Origin: Campylobacteraceae bacterium
GTDB taxonomy: Bacteria; Campylobacterota; Campylobacteria; Campylobacterales; Sulfurovaceae
Direction: 5' to 3'
Length of the DNA stretch: 64,000 bases
NCBI GenBank assembly: GCA_027035765.1
Contig: JALVUD010000002.1
Location: 106,704 to 170,703, forward strand
Part shown: positions 1-10,221 of the stretch, in pieces
Position numbering within the stretch: position 1 is the first letter of the stretch
Layout of the letters: the number at the start of each line of letters is the position of its first letter
Program-made: the position numbers and the translations under genes
Notes under the pieces: model-generated
The model's input: the letters and a program-made list of their open reading frames with translations, nothing else
Told to the model about the DNA's origin: nothing
Databases searched by the model: none

Positions 1-49
1 CGATGATATCGAAAATCCCTTTTGAACCCTATGAATGCGGGATTTGGTA

Positions 50-448
50 CTATTCGGAGCTTTGGAAAAGCCAGCGTTCCAGAATGATCTGTGCCGCCAG
101 GGAATCGATCCGTCCATCCCTCTTCTGGCGGATAACGCCACGGGTCCGTTCTTTGGCCTCTTCGGAAGAGCCTGCCTCATCCTGATAGAGCACCTTGATA
201 CCCTCCGGCAGCTCCAGCAGACTGACAAAGTGGCGAATCCGGCGCTCCATCTCCTCTTCGCTGCTTCCGCCGCGGGGCAGCCCCACGACCAGCGTCTCGA
301 CTTCCCACTCTTTCAGGAAAGCCTCGACTTCCCGGGCCGCCTGCCGACGCCCCCTCCGCTCAATGGCCGGTTGGGGGAGAACCGTCCTGCCGTCCGGGCT
401 GATGGCGGTTCCGATCCGGCGAAGCCCCACATCCAGTGCGGCGATCAC
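50..448 (-). CDS. ruvX: Holliday junction resolvase-like protein RuvX/YqgF
   Basis: ORF with N-term ALDVGLRRIGTAISPDGRTV and VVGLPRGGSSEEE, YqgF family motifs. Confidence 0.9.
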   Translation of the reverse strand: MIAALDVGLRRIGTAISPDGRTVLPQPAIERRGRRQAAREVEAFLKEWEVETLVVGLPRGGSSEEEMERRIRHFVSLLELPEGIKVLYQDEAGSSEEAKERTRGVIRQKRDGRIDSLAAQIILERWLFQSSE

Positions 449-1086
449 CCCGTGACTCCCGGATGCCTCGCCAGCGCCTCCATCACCTCCTCGTCCTCCA
501 GTTGATGGAAATCCCGATAGAAGCGGCCCACGGCGATCAGGTTGGGATCGGGATGGAGCACCACCACCTCGTCGGCTACCTCCTTCAGAAGCGGAACGAT
601 CTCTGCCGGAGCCACGGGAACGGCGATGATCACCCGGGAGGCACCGGCCTCTTTGAGCGCCCTGGCTGCCAAAAACATCGAGGAACCAGTCGCAATGCCG
701 TCATCCACCAGAATGACCTGTTTTCCGGAAAAATCAGGGACCGGACGGCCGTAGAGTCTCCGCTTGGCCGCCATCTGCTCCAGTCGCTCCCGGGCACGGC
801 GCTGCAGATACTCTTCGCTGACCCCCAGAGACTTCACCGCCTGGGGATTCACCTGCATCAAGCCCGTTTCGCTCACGGCACCGATCCCCGCCTCCTCGTT
901 ATAAGGACTGGGAATCTTCTTGACAAAAAAGATATCCAGAGGCAGATTCAACTCCCGGGCGATCTCCTCGGCGACGGGTACCCCGCCTCTGGGCAGAGCC
1001 ACCACCACGGTATCCGGAACGTTCCTGTAGGCCTCCAGCCGCTCCGCCAGCAGCCGTCCTGCCTCTTCTCTGGTATTGAAAATCAT
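445..1086 (-). CDS. phosphoribosyltransferase family protein
   Basis: PRTase motif QVILVDDGIATGSSM; ALPRGGVPVAEEIA; overlaps ruvX. Confidence 0.88.
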   Translation of the reverse strand: MIFNTREEAGRLLAERLEAYRNVPDTVVVALPRGGVPVAEEIARELNLPLDIFFVKKIPSPYNEEAGIGAVSETGLMQVNPQAVKSLGVSEEYLQRRARERLEQMAAKRRLYGRPVPDFSGKQVILVDDGIATGSSMFLAARALKEAGASRVIIAVPVAPAEIVPLLKEVADEVVVLHPDPNLIAVGRFYRDFHQLEDEEVMEALARHPGVTG

Positions 1087-1087
1087 C

Positions 1088-1288
1088 TCATCCTCCTCCG
1101 ACGAAATGGAGCAGCTCGATCCGGTCTCCCTCCTGCAGAGGATGCTCGGGCCAGCGCTCCTTTTTGACGATCTCCATATTGACCGCCGCCGCCATCACTT
1201 TCTCGCCGATTCCCAGCTCCTCGATCAGTTGCAGCAGGGTCGTTCCGGCCGGGATCTCTTTCACCTCTCCATTCACTGTAACCTTCAT
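1088..1288 (-). CDS. thiS: sulfur carrier protein ThiS/MoaD-like
   Basis: 66 aa beta-grasp sequence ending ..DRIELLHFVGGG, terminal GG; start chosen inside the longer ORF. Confidence 0.85.
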   Translation of the reverse strand: MKVTVNGEVKEIPAGTTLLQLIEELGIGEKVMAAAVNMEIVKKERWPEHPLQEGDRIELLHFVGGG

Positions 1289-1411
1289 AAAACTCCTTCT
1301 TTTTATTACATTGCATCGATGGGGAGATATCTCTTTGATTCTATTGAGAACTTCAAGGAAAGTCAAGGTAGAATAGATCCCAAATATTGAAGCATTCAAG
1401 CGAGTCGGACA

Positions 1412-1882
1412 ATGAAAAAAACTCCAAAATATCTCCTCTATTCTCTGCTGACACTGGTGTTTGTCACCGGTTGTATGCCCCGGGTCCCCGTTCCCCAGCT
1501 TCCGGACCGCAACGAGACGGCAGTTCAACGGACGATGTGGGAGGACACCTCCACCGTCGAACGCAACTATTCCCTCAAACCCGAGCCCTATTCTCTGGAT
1601 TCTAAGCAGAAAGATCCTGAACTTCTCGGTCCCCAGAGTACTCTGAAAAAGAACCTGGCAAGCAGTGAAATGGTCGAGTCCTCTTCTCTGCAGGAACCGG
1701 AACCCAAACCGCAATTCGTCGCCAAAGACGCAACCGAAAAACCGGCAGCTCCCGCCATGACACGCAGCCGCTGCATCGAGCTCATCGGCCAGGCGGACTA
1801 CGACAAGTACACCCGCCAGTTCGGCAGCGAACAGGCGGCCCTCCGCAAGTGCATCATCCTGGAAAGGGTCCAGAAGCGTTGA
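1412..1882 (+). CDS. putative lipoprotein
   Basis: Signal peptide with lipobox LVFVTGC; 156 aa; no recognised domain. Confidence 0.6.
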   Translation: MKKTPKYLLYSLLTLVFVTGCMPRVPVPQLPDRNETAVQRTMWEDTSTVERNYSLKPEPYSLDSKQKDPELLGPQSTLKKNLASSEMVESSSLQEPEPKPQFVAKDATEKPAAPAMTRSRCIELIGQADYDKYTRQFGSEQAALRKCIILERVQKR

Positions 1883-1974
1883 TCCGAAATCCCGGGTCCA
1901 AAGAGACAAAACCAGGCTACCGTGACTCCTCAGGTTCGGGATGACGGAACCACCTTCATCCACTTTCTACGAAC

Positions 1975-2964
1975 TCAGCTTTTGGAAAACTCCACCACTT
2001 TGAAACGATCCCCCATGACCGTCGGAGCGATGAGGGTCTTGATCCGGTCCGCCTGACGCAGATAGTCGGCGTGGCTTGCGGTACGGGCGTACTGCTCCAG
2101 CAGATCGATCAGCCCATAGCGTACCAGGGCCCGCGCCTGGGTCTCGTAGCGCTCCAGCCGCATTCCCGCTCCTTCGAAGGCTTCGATCACATGGCCGAAG
2201 TTGACATCGTAGGTGATGTCGCTCTCCCCGAAGGCCTCCTGCAGATCCAGCGTTTCGTCGAAGAGAGGAAAGGTCTCATGCCGGCGATAGACCCGGATAG
2301 AGAAGTCATTGCGCACATAGCGTTCACCGTAGTCGAAGGAGACAAACTCCAGCGCCTCGGCCGCCTGCGCCATCCGCGTTGCAAAGGCTTCGTAGCCGAC
2401 GGCGATCTCCCCTTTTTCCAGGCGATGACGCTTGGCAAACTCCAGCAACTCCTCCTCGGCACTCACCCAGTCGATACGGTGGTCCCGCACCTCGGCCCGC
2501 TTACCCTCTTTGTAGAGTTCGCAGGGAAAAGCATCGAAGATCTCATTGGCGACAAAGAGGCCGTAGGGAACTTTGACCTCTTCGAGGGAAGCGAAGTGAT
2601 GCAGCTGCACCCCGCTGCCGAAACGCTCGGCGAAATAGTCCCGCTGTACCTGTTGCACCGGTTCCTGCCGCTCCACGATCCCGAAACGCATACTCTCCAC
2701 CAGGCTCGCGTCACAGCTGTAGAGCCACTGGATCATATCGGCCAGCAGATAGCCCCGATGGGCTCCGATCTCGATGAGCCAGGCATCTCTGGGAATCCGT
2801 CCCTCCCGGATCCCCTGCCAGAAACGATTGGCGATCGCCGCCCCGAAAAAGGCACTGGTACTCACCGCCGTATAGAAATCCCCGCCCTTGCCGATATCCC
2901 GAAAGGTGCGATAGTATCCCCGCGGCCCGTAGAGCCACTCGTTCATATACTCACTGAAGCGCAA
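1975..2964 (-). CDS. SAM-dependent methyltransferase, MidA/NDUFAF7-like (COG1565)
   Basis: GDFYTAVSTSAFFGAAIA, LIEIGAHRGYLLADM, FVANEIFDAFPCEL motifs. Confidence 0.8.
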   Translation of the reverse strand: MRFSEYMNEWLYGPRGYYRTFRDIGKGGDFYTAVSTSAFFGAAIANRFWQGIREGRIPRDAWLIEIGAHRGYLLADMIQWLYSCDASLVESMRFGIVERQEPVQQVQRDYFAERFGSGVQLHHFASLEEVKVPYGLFVANEIFDAFPCELYKEGKRAEVRDHRIDWVSAEEELLEFAKRHRLEKGEIAVGYEAFATRMAQAAEALEFVSFDYGERYVRNDFSIRVYRRHETFPLFDETLDLQEAFGESDITYDVNFGHVIEAFEGAGMRLERYETQARALVRYGLIDLLEQYARTASHADYLRQADRIKTLIAPTVMGDRFKVVEFSKS

Positions 2965-3059
2965 CGGTAAACCTTGTTATTGGTGTATTAGTGTATTGGT
3001 TATTGGGGGTAGAGTTCTAGCCCCGCATTGTAAGGCCAAAGCCCTTCCTCGAAAAAACC

Positions 3060-3118
3060 GCGTTGCAATGCAACGCCCCGAAATTACTAGTTTCTAGTTA
3101 CTCGTTACTAGTTTCTCA
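3060..3118. repeat. GCGTTGC-AAT-GCAACGC palindrome plus heptamer array (TTACTAG family, 5 units)
   Basis: ttactag tttctag ttactcg ttactag tttctca at 3084-3118; palindrome 3060-3076. Confidence 0.85.
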
Positions 3119-3122
3119 AAAT

Positions 3123-4328
3123 TCACTCATGGATTTTGCCATAGAGCTTCAAAAGCTGAATCTGCCGCTCGACCCCATAGATCTGTGCATCCAGTTTGGC
3201 CATGTTCATGGAGTTGCGCATCGTCTCCACGTCGAAGCGGGTCTTCTGTCCCGCAGCAGCCTGCTCTTTGGTGCTTTGGAGCAGACTCCGGTAGAGTTTC
3301 TGATCCGATCGGGCCAGGGCGATCTTTTTGTCGATGATGGCGAGGGTATCCAGGACCAGGCGGTATTCGCTTGCGACCTTGCGCCGGGCATCCTGGAGCT
3401 GGACCGCCTGCTGGAGATAGCGTACCCGCCCCGCTTCGATATCCTGGGGTGCGTTGATGCTCAGCGGCATGGAGATCCTGAATCCGTAACGGTAGTAGTC
3501 ATCTTTCTGTCCGGGGATGGGCCGGTCGGAATCGGTGGCATAGTAGTTGGCATTCAGGGAGAAAGTAGGCAGATATTTGGCCCAGGTCACCTTGCTGTCG
3601 TATTCGCTCTGGGCCACATGGAGACGCTGGGCTTCCAGCTCCAGATTCCGGCGTCGGTACTCCCGGGGTGTGATGAGAGTCAGTCGGGGCAGCCTGAGAC
3701 CCTCAGGGCGCTTGTCGCTCAGGAGTGAAAAGGCGTTGCGGAGGTTTTTCTCTGTCAGTTGGAGGGCCAGCAGGCTGGTTCGGTCCCGATTGCGCTGCAG
3801 GATCGCTTCATTGAGGAAACTGCTGTCGATCACTCCGGCATCATACTGCTCCTTTTTCCGCCGGATGTCGATATTGTCATTACGGATCTTCAGCCGCATC
3901 TGCTGCTGCTGCAGGCGGTTCTTTTTCAGTTGGAAGAGCGTCTCGATCGCCTGGGTGATGAGCTGACGACGCTGAAGACGGATCTCGGTTCGTGTCGCCC
4001 CCTCCTTGGCGTTGGCGAACTTCACGGCGTAGTAGATCCCTCCGCTTTTGAAGATCGGCTGATCGATCCCGACGTTGAAAACCCGGTCTGTTTCGTGCCC
4101 GCTCGGGGAGATGGTGTTGGTGGTCTCCGAATAGTTGAGCATGATGGGGCTGATCCAGCTTTTGCGCAGGACAGCGCTCTGAAGCCGGTTGGCCTCCTGT
4201 TGATAGTCGAAGATCAGGTTCTTTTCCCGGGAGAGGTAGTTCTCCAGTTCACTCTCCGCCGCCAGCGGCAGCGTCAGCAGGAGACTAAAGTTGAGCCAGA
4301 GCTTTTTCAAAACGTTTGAACCCTTCAT
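3123..4328 (-). CDS. TolC-family outer membrane protein
   Basis: N-terminal signal, heptad-rich OEP repeats (ex. LELEAQRLHVAQSEYDSKVTWAKYLPTFSLNANY). Confidence 0.8.
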   Translation of the reverse strand: MKGSNVLKKLWLNFSLLLTLPLAAESELENYLSREKNLIFDYQQEANRLQSAVLRKSWISPIMLNYSETTNTISPSGHETDRVFNVGIDQPIFKSGGIYYAVKFANAKEGATRTEIRLQRRQLITQAIETLFQLKKNRLQQQQMRLKIRNDNIDIRRKKEQYDAGVIDSSFLNEAILQRNRDRTSLLALQLTEKNLRNAFSLLSDKRPEGLRLPRLTLITPREYRRRNLELEAQRLHVAQSEYDSKVTWAKYLPTFSLNANYYATDSDRPIPGQKDDYYRYGFRISMPLSINAPQDIEAGRVRYLQQAVQLQDARRKVASEYRLVLDTLAIIDKKIALARSDQKLYRSLLQSTKEQAAAGQKTRFDVETMRNSMNMAKLDAQIYGVERQIQLLKLYGKIHE

Positions 4329-5472
4329 CGATCTCCTCGCGGCTGATGATCAGCGGAGGGAGGAAACGCACGGTATTGCGGCCCGCTTTGAGCACGATCA
4401 GCCCTTCGGCGAAGGCCGCCTTGAGGATCGCCCCCTGGGTGGCGGCATCGACGCAGCGAAGCCCCCGCATCAAGCCCAGCCCCACCGCTTCGGTGAAGCG
4501 CTCGGGCATGCTCTCGGCCAGACGCGCCAGATAGCGGCTGAAGATCTCGATCCGCTCCGCCAGGGCTCCTGCGGACTGCTCCCGCTCCAGCACCTCCAGA
4601 ACCGTCAGTCCCGCCCGGGTGCTCAGATAGTTGCCGCCGAAGGTGCTGCCGTGATCCCCGGGTTGGAAGATCTCTTTGAGCCGGGTCATGGCCACCCCGA
4701 TGGGGACCCCGCCGCCCAGCCCTTTGGCCAGGGTGACGATATCGGGTTCGATCTCGTAAAGATTGGAGGCGAGAAATTCACCCGTGCGGTAGACCCCGGT
4801 CTGCACCTCGTCCACGATCAGAAGCAGTTCACGGCTGCGCAGGAAAGCCGCCAGATCCTGTACTTCACCCTTGTCGAAGGGCTGCACACCCCCCTCTCCC
4901 TGGACCAGTTCGATCATCACCGCCACAGTCTCCCCGTCGATGGCTTCATAGATCGCATCGATGGAGTCCACATAGGCGAAGCCCGCTGGATAGGGGGAGA
5001 AGTCGGGCTTGTGCATCTCTTTCTGGCCTGTGGCTTTGACCGTGGTGATGGTGCGGCCGTGGAAAGAGTGCTTGAGGGTGATGACCTTGTAGCGTTTGGA
5101 TTCGAAACGGGTCTCACCGTATTTTCGGGCGATCTTGAGCGCCGCTTCGTTGGCTTCGGCTCCGGAGTTGCCGAAAAAACAGCGCATATCGTAACCGCTG
5201 AGTTCCACGATCCTTTGGGCCAGACGCGCCTGGGGTTCAATCACCTGGAGGTTGGAGACATGGATCAGCCGGGAAGCCTGCTCACAGAGGGCTTCGCTCA
5301 GTCTGGGGTGAGCATGCCCCAGACTGCAGACCCCGATCCCGCTGCCGAAATCGATGTACTCCCTCCCCTTTTCGTCATAGAGCTTCGCTCCCTCCCCCCG
5401 GACGAAGTTGGTATAGTTCCTGGCGTAGGACCCCAGGACATATTCACGATCGAGTCTCTCCAGTTCGTTCAC
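4285..5472 (-). CDS. argD: acetylornithine/class III aminotransferase
   Basis: PLP aminotransferase III motifs: FFGNSGAEANEAALK, LLIVDEVQTGVYRTG, VTLAKGLGGGVPIG. Confidence 0.88.
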   Translation of the reverse strand: MNELERLDREYVLGSYARNYTNFVRGEGAKLYDEKGREYIDFGSGIGVCSLGHAHPRLSEALCEQASRLIHVSNLQVIEPQARLAQRIVELSGYDMRCFFGNSGAEANEAALKIARKYGETRFESKRYKVITLKHSFHGRTITTVKATGQKEMHKPDFSPYPAGFAYVDSIDAIYEAIDGETVAVMIELVQGEGGVQPFDKGEVQDLAAFLRSRELLLIVDEVQTGVYRTGEFLASNLYEIEPDIVTLAKGLGGGVPIGVAMTRLKEIFQPGDHGSTFGGNYLSTRAGLTVLEVLEREQSAGALAERIEIFSRYLARLAESMPERFTEAVGLGLMRGLRCVDAATQGAILKAAFAEGLIVLKAGRNTVRFLPPLIISREEIDEGFKRFEKALAQL

Positions 5473-5590
5473 AGAAAATCCTTACATGAAATTGCCGATA
5501 TTATAACACTTTTACTGTCGGTTAAATTGCGTTAAAAATGGGAGTGCTATAATTGTCGAAAGCCAGCAGAAAAGCGAGAAAATCGTCTTT

Positions 5591-7051
5591 ATGAAATTCA
5601 AATTGCCAACTGAGCATCCATCCATTTTACTGAGTGTCACCAAATGGACCATACTCTCGAGCGGAGTAGGCATCATCATCGGGGCGATCGTCACGCTCTT
5701 TCTGAATATACTCGCCTACGGGGAGAGTGCCCGCGGACTCCTCCCCTTTCACTACTACTATCTGCTGCCCCTGGGACTGGTACTCAGTGTCTGGCTCACC
5801 CGACGGTTCGCCCCTGAAGCCAAGGGACACGGAACCGAAAAGGTGATCGAGGCGGTGCACAAGCGCGACGGCAAGATCAATGTAGCAGTCATCCCCGTCA
5901 AGCTGCTGACCACCGTTGTGACCCTGGTCAGCGGCGGTTCGGCGGGAAAGGAGGGCCCCGGTGCACAGATCGGAGCCGGAACCGCTTCGGCTATCTCCGA
6001 TCTGCTCCACTTCTCCAAACGGGATCGCAAAAAGCTGGTCATCTGCGGAATCAGCGCCGGCTTCGCCACTGTCTTCGGCACCCCCATCGCCGGGGCGATC
6101 TTCGGGATCGAGGTCCTGGTGGTGGGGGCGGTGATGTACGAAGTGCTCCTCCCCTCCTTCGTGGCCGGCTTCAGCGCCTTTTTTACCGCCCAATACCTGG
6201 GCGCCCACTACACCTATTACGATATCAGCTACTTCCAACACTACTTCATCGACCTGGTCCTCATCGCCAAAGTGATCCTGGGCGGAGTCTTTTTCGGTCT
6301 GGTGGCCTGGCTCATTATCGCCACCCTCAAACAGACCGAAGCTGCCGTTGAGAGGATCCCGATGAATCCCTACTTCAAGGCGATTGGAGCGGGCGTCCTC
6401 CTGATCCTACTGGTTCCCCTGGTCGGAGAGCACTATTTCGGCCTGGGGCTGGACACCATCTCCCAGACGATGCGGGTCGACAGCAGCCTGGGGAGTGACG
6501 CCCTGCCCTGGTACGCTTTTCTGGTCAAAATCTTCTACACCGCCGTCACCTTGGGATCCGGGGGGAGCGGAGGGATCATCACACCGATCTTCTACATCGG
6601 GGCCACCAGCGGCCACTGGTTCGGCGGTCTCTTCGGGAGCGAGCATCAGCTGGCTCTCTTCGCCGCCCTGGGATTTGTCAGCGTCCTGGCCGGGGCCACC
6701 AACGCCCCCATCGCCGCTACGGTAATGGCCATGGAGCTTTTCGGGATGGATGTGGCCCACTACGCTGCCGTGAGCATCGTTATCAGCTTCCTGCTCTCAG
6801 GCCACCGCAGTGTCTTCCCCTCCCAGAAGATCCAGATGAGCAAGTCGGATCTGCTGGAGATCGAGTTCGGTGAAGATATCGAACACTCCCGGGTGAAGTT
6901 CGACAAAGCCCACTACCGCCGTTTCAACAGGATCTATCACGATATTCAGCTCAAGCGCCATCGCCATCGGCAGGACCGGCTCAAACGCCGAAAGAAAAGT
7001 GAGGAAGAGATAGAGAATGAAACAGGGGGGAAGAGTGAGGAGGAGGAGTAG
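5591..7051 (+). CDS. ClC-family chloride channel/antiporter
   Basis: GSAGKEGPGAQIGA selectivity motif, GSGGSGGIITP, multi-TM. Confidence 0.92.
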   Translation: MKFKLPTEHPSILLSVTKWTILSSGVGIIIGAIVTLFLNILAYGESARGLLPFHYYYLLPLGLVLSVWLTRRFAPEAKGHGTEKVIEAVHKRDGKINVAVIPVKLLTTVVTLVSGGSAGKEGPGAQIGAGTASAISDLLHFSKRDRKKLVICGISAGFATVFGTPIAGAIFGIEVLVVGAVMYEVLLPSFVAGFSAFFTAQYLGAHYTYYDISYFQHYFIDLVLIAKVILGGVFFGLVAWLIIATLKQTEAAVERIPMNPYFKAIGAGVLLILLVPLVGEHYFGLGLDTISQTMRVDSSLGSDALPWYAFLVKIFYTAVTLGSGGSGGIITPIFYIGATSGHWFGGLFGSEHQLALFAALGFVSVLAGATNAPIAATVMAMELFGMDVAHYAAVSIVISFLLSGHRSVFPSQKIQMSKSDLLEIEFGEDIEHSRVKFDKAHYRRFNRIYHDIQLKRHRHRQDRLKRRKKSEEEIENETGGKSEEEE

Positions 7052-7183
7052 AAACTAGTAACGAATAACTAGTAACTAGTAACCGATTTTGGAGTGGGAG
7101 TGAGGAGTTTAAACCGGTTGACATTCTTTCTCAAACTTTCCAATCCAAAATCCAAAATTCCTAATTCCTAATTCCTAATTTTT
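7051..7183. repeat. two heptamer arrays between clc and ribF
   Basis: gaaacta gtaacga ataacta gtaacta gtaaccg (7051-7085); aattcct x3 aattttt (7156-7183). Confidence 0.85.
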
Positions 7184-7989
7184 TCCAATTTCTCCATCGC
7201 TTCTTCGATATCGGCATAGATCTGCTCCTTGAGCACCTGGGGGGTGTCGAAGCGTCGGTTGGGCCGTAGATACTCCGCGAACTCCAGGAAGATTCGCCCG
7301 GAGACGGGGCCGATCCGGCGGTCCAGCAGGTGGGTCTCCACGGCGAAGCTGCCGTCGGTGCTGTGCCGGTATCCCAGGAAGATGACACTGGGGAAGCGCT
7401 CACTGCCGATCCGGGTATAGCCGGCATAGACCCCTTCCGCCGGGAGCTGATACCCTTTGACACGCAGGTTGATCGTGGGGACGAACTCCCTGCGCCCCAG
7501 CCCCTGGCCCGGTACCGGCTCACCGTCGACGGTATAGCGCCGGCCCAGCAGGGCATTGGCGCTTTTCAGTTCCCCCTCCTGCAGCAAACGGCGGATGGTT
7601 CTTGCATGGACCGGTATCCCCTCCACCCGGATCTCGGGGAGGATCTCCACCTCTCCTTCAAAGAGCTCTCTGAGTGTCTCAGCACTTCCGTCGCGTCCTC
7701 GTCCAAAGCGGAAATCGTAGCCCACGATGATCTTCTCCAGGCGGGGATAGTCCCGTTTCAACAGCTCGACGAAGGCTTCCGCCGAAAGCCCCCGTATCTT
7801 TTCAAAGCAATAGAAATCCATCGGCCGGTCGGTATACCAGCTGCGTTTGAAACCCGGGGTCAGGCTCCCGAGCTGCCGCTCGATCACCGTCACCGCTTCC
7901 GCCCGCCGGATCAGCTCCTGATGGGCAACATGCATCCCGTCGAAGGAGCCGATGGCGATCCTTCGGATATTGTTGTCGATCCTGATCAC
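7168..7989 (-). CDS. ribF: bifunctional riboflavin kinase/FAD synthetase
   Basis: GSFDGMHVAHQELI, GYDFRFGRGRDGS; C-terminal riboflavin kinase domain. Confidence 0.85.
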   Translation of the reverse strand: MIRIDNNIRRIAIGSFDGMHVAHQELIRRAEAVTVIERQLGSLTPGFKRSWYTDRPMDFYCFEKIRGLSAEAFVELLKRDYPRLEKIIVGYDFRFGRGRDGSAETLRELFEGEVEILPEIRVEGIPVHARTIRRLLQEGELKSANALLGRRYTVDGEPVPGQGLGRREFVPTINLRVKGYQLPAEGVYAGYTRIGSERFPSVIFLGYRHSTDGSFAVETHLLDRRIGPVSGRIFLEFAEYLRPNRRFDTPQVLKEQIYADIEEAMEKLEKIRN

Positions 7990-8103
7990 ACTTTCTCCTC
8001 TTCATACCCATAGTACATATTGGGGTAAAAACAGCGGCTATTATACGATACAATGGGAAAAAGAATAACCCAAAATTTGCAGTAGAAAGTACGCTAGATG
8101 TGT

Positions 8104-8198
8104 TGATGCTCGGTGTGTAGGGGTGTCGAAGAGAAGCGCAGGCGCACTTTGAAAGTGCGTTGAGCATTCGCTTCGATCGCCCATGCCACCGATGATCA
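8104..8198. other. nested inverted repeat / candidate structured RNA
   Basis: TGATgcTCGGTG(8104-8115)/CACCGAtgATCA(8187-8198), GAAGCG(8133-8138)/CGCTTC(8169-8174), CGCACTTT-G-AAAGTGCG(8143-8159). Confidence 0.5.
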
Positions 8199-8249
8199 AT
8201 GCAAATAGCGTGCAGGCTAATACAAGTTTTGGGTTCCAGGAGTCTGTCG

Positions 8250-9635
8250 ATGAAATTTCTCTCCCTCTTTGTATTGGGTGGCCTCGTACTGGCTGCCGAT
8301 ACGATCATCCCCTCCAAAGGGACCGATCTCTCACTGACCATCTACAACAACGACCGGGTCTTCGTCCACGAGATCCGCCATACGAAGATCCCGGCGGGCA
8401 GACAGCGGCTCATCTATCAGAACGTCCCCAGTTCCCTGATCACTGCCAGCGTCGTGCCCGACTTTATCGGGCTTCCCGTCACCCTCTACTCCCAGAACTA
8501 TGTTTACGATCTGGTCAACCTGCAGGCCATGCTCAAAAAGAGCGTCGGCCGAACCGTCGCCTTCCATCCCAACGGCAAAAATCCCGGTCTCAAGCACGGT
8601 ACCCTCCTCAGTGCCCAGGATCCTGTCATGGTCCGGGAGGAGAAGAGCGGCCGGATCATTGCCCTGGAGAAAGCGACCCAGGTGGTCTTCCCCTCTGTCC
8701 CTCCCAACATGATCACCCGTCCCAGCCTGATCTGGAACATCGAGGCTCCCCAAGAGGGAAATCTGACCGTGGATCTGAAGTACCTTGGCACCGGAATCCG
8801 CTGGAAAAGCGACTATGTCCTGGATCTCCATCCCAAAGCGAAGAACATGGATCTGGTGGGCTGGATCACCGTGGACAACCGCTCCGGCGTCAGCTATCCC
8901 AACGCCCGCATCACCTGCCTCGCCGGAGAGGTCCATACCGCTGCCACCCCGAGAAAGAACCGGGTCCTCTACAAAGCCATGGCCGAAGCCGTAGCGGCTC
9001 CCGAGGTAAAAGAGGAGGCCTTCTCCGGCTACCACATCTACAAGATCCCCTTCCGGGAGACCATCGCCGACAAGGAGCAGAAGCAGATCCGTTTCCTGGA
9101 GAAACGCTCCGTCGGCTACGAGAGCTACGGCCGGGCCCAGGTCGCCTCCTTCCCCCGCAAAGGGGTGCAGAAGCTCAGTTTCCTCAACACCCTGCGTTTT
9201 GCCAATACCCGGGCCAACGGCATGGGGATCCCCCTGCCGACAGGGATCGTTCGGATGTACAGTACCGACAGTGAGGGCAAAACCCACTTCATCGGCGAGA
9301 GCCGTCTGGGCAATATCCCGGCGGACGAACCGGTCACCCTCACCATCGGTACCCTCTTCGATGCCACCGGAGAGAAACGTACCACCAAATACATCGCCCG
9401 GGAGGGATACCGAAACGTCGTGAGCACCTACACCCTCAACAATCGGGGCAAAACACCGCTGACACTGAAGGTCGAAGAGCGCCTCCCCACCTTCGGCGGT
9501 ACGATCCACCTCAAAAGCAGCTGCAAAGGCCCCTGCTCCGTCAAAAAACTCAGTGCCTTTGTCCGGGAGTTCACCGTCAAACTCCCTCCCAAAAAGAGTT
9601 ATCAATTCACCTCCGAGTTCGAGGTGATCCGCTAA
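8250..9635 (+). CDS. DUF4139 domain-containing secreted protein
   Basis: Signal peptide MKFLSLFVLGGLVLA; ..LTIYNNDRVFVHEIR..; start set at 8250. Confidence 0.7.
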   Translation: MKFLSLFVLGGLVLAADTIIPSKGTDLSLTIYNNDRVFVHEIRHTKIPAGRQRLIYQNVPSSLITASVVPDFIGLPVTLYSQNYVYDLVNLQAMLKKSVGRTVAFHPNGKNPGLKHGTLLSAQDPVMVREEKSGRIIALEKATQVVFPSVPPNMITRPSLIWNIEAPQEGNLTVDLKYLGTGIRWKSDYVLDLHPKAKNMDLVGWITVDNRSGVSYPNARITCLAGEVHTAATPRKNRVLYKAMAEAVAAPEVKEEAFSGYHIYKIPFRETIADKEQKQIRFLEKRSVGYESYGRAQVASFPRKGVQKLSFLNTLRFANTRANGMGIPLPTGIVRMYSTDSEGKTHFIGESRLGNIPADEPVTLTIGTLFDATGEKRTTKYIAREGYRNVVSTYTLNNRGKTPLTLKVEERLPTFGGTIHLKSSCKGPCSVKKLSAFVREFTVKLPPKKSYQFTSEFEVIR

Positions 9636-9644
9636 GGCCCTGAG

Positions 9645-9929
9645 ATGAACTACCCCATGAGAGTGGCCCTGGGCTTTGCGGCGGGAGCACTGCTCGGCCT
9701 TATGGTAGGTTTGGGAATCTCTGCACTCTTGAGCTTCGTCACATCGGTCAAACCCGGCGGGCCCGGGGTCGCTATCGGCAATCTTCTCAGTCTGTTGACG
9801 GGCGGCTTCCTCTCGGGAGCCCTCGGCGGCGCGGCGATCGGTAGAGGTTCCCGGCCGATCCTGGGCTACGGACTCGCCTTCATCCCGGTTTTCGCTCTGG
9901 CGATGATCTCACTGCTGGCCTTTATGTGA
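9645..9929 (+). CDS. small glycine-rich membrane protein
   Basis: 94 aa ORF with TM segments, directly after DUF4139 gene. Confidence 0.5.
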   Translation: MNYPMRVALGFAAGALLGLMVGLGISALLSFVTSVKPGGPGVAIGNLLSLLTGGFLSGALGGAAIGRGSRPILGYGLAFIPVFALAMISLLAFM

Positions 9930-9930
9930 G

Positions 9931-10221
9931 GTGGCTGCCTTGCATCTGAGCGCCGATATCTTTCAGACCTTTGTCCTGGCCCTCCCGGTCGCCTACGCTC
10001 TGGCCGGTCTGGTGGGCGGTCTCTTCCTCGGAGCCGGGAGCTCCGGAGCCCTCGCCTCCGCCCGGTCCTTCGGCTTCGGCGCGCTCTTGGCCGGCCTCCT
10101 GGTCTGGCTCGCCACCCTTCTCTCTCCCCACCTGGGTTTCTACGCCGCTCTGGCCGATCCGATCCTCGCCGGAGGGATCGGCGGCTGGCTGCTGGGTCGC
10201 TATCTGGAACGGCAGCCGTGA
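9931..10221 (+). CDS. small membrane protein
   Basis: 96 aa ORF with TM segments, overlaps next CDS by 4 nt. Confidence 0.5.
   Translation: MAALHLSADIFQTFVLALPVAYALAGLVGGLFLGAGSSGALASARSFGFGALLAGLLVWLATLLSPHLGFYAALADPILAGGIGGWLLGRYLERQP

Noticed and set aside
1885-1960. Third copy of the double-palindrome repeat after the lipoprotein gene
   Set aside because: Shares only short stretches (CAGGTTCGGGATGACGG); not convincing without a genome-wide alignment.
5473-5590. Fluoride riboswitch (crcB motif) upstream of the ClC gene
   Set aside because: I could not find the conserved crcB motif core in the 118-nt leader.
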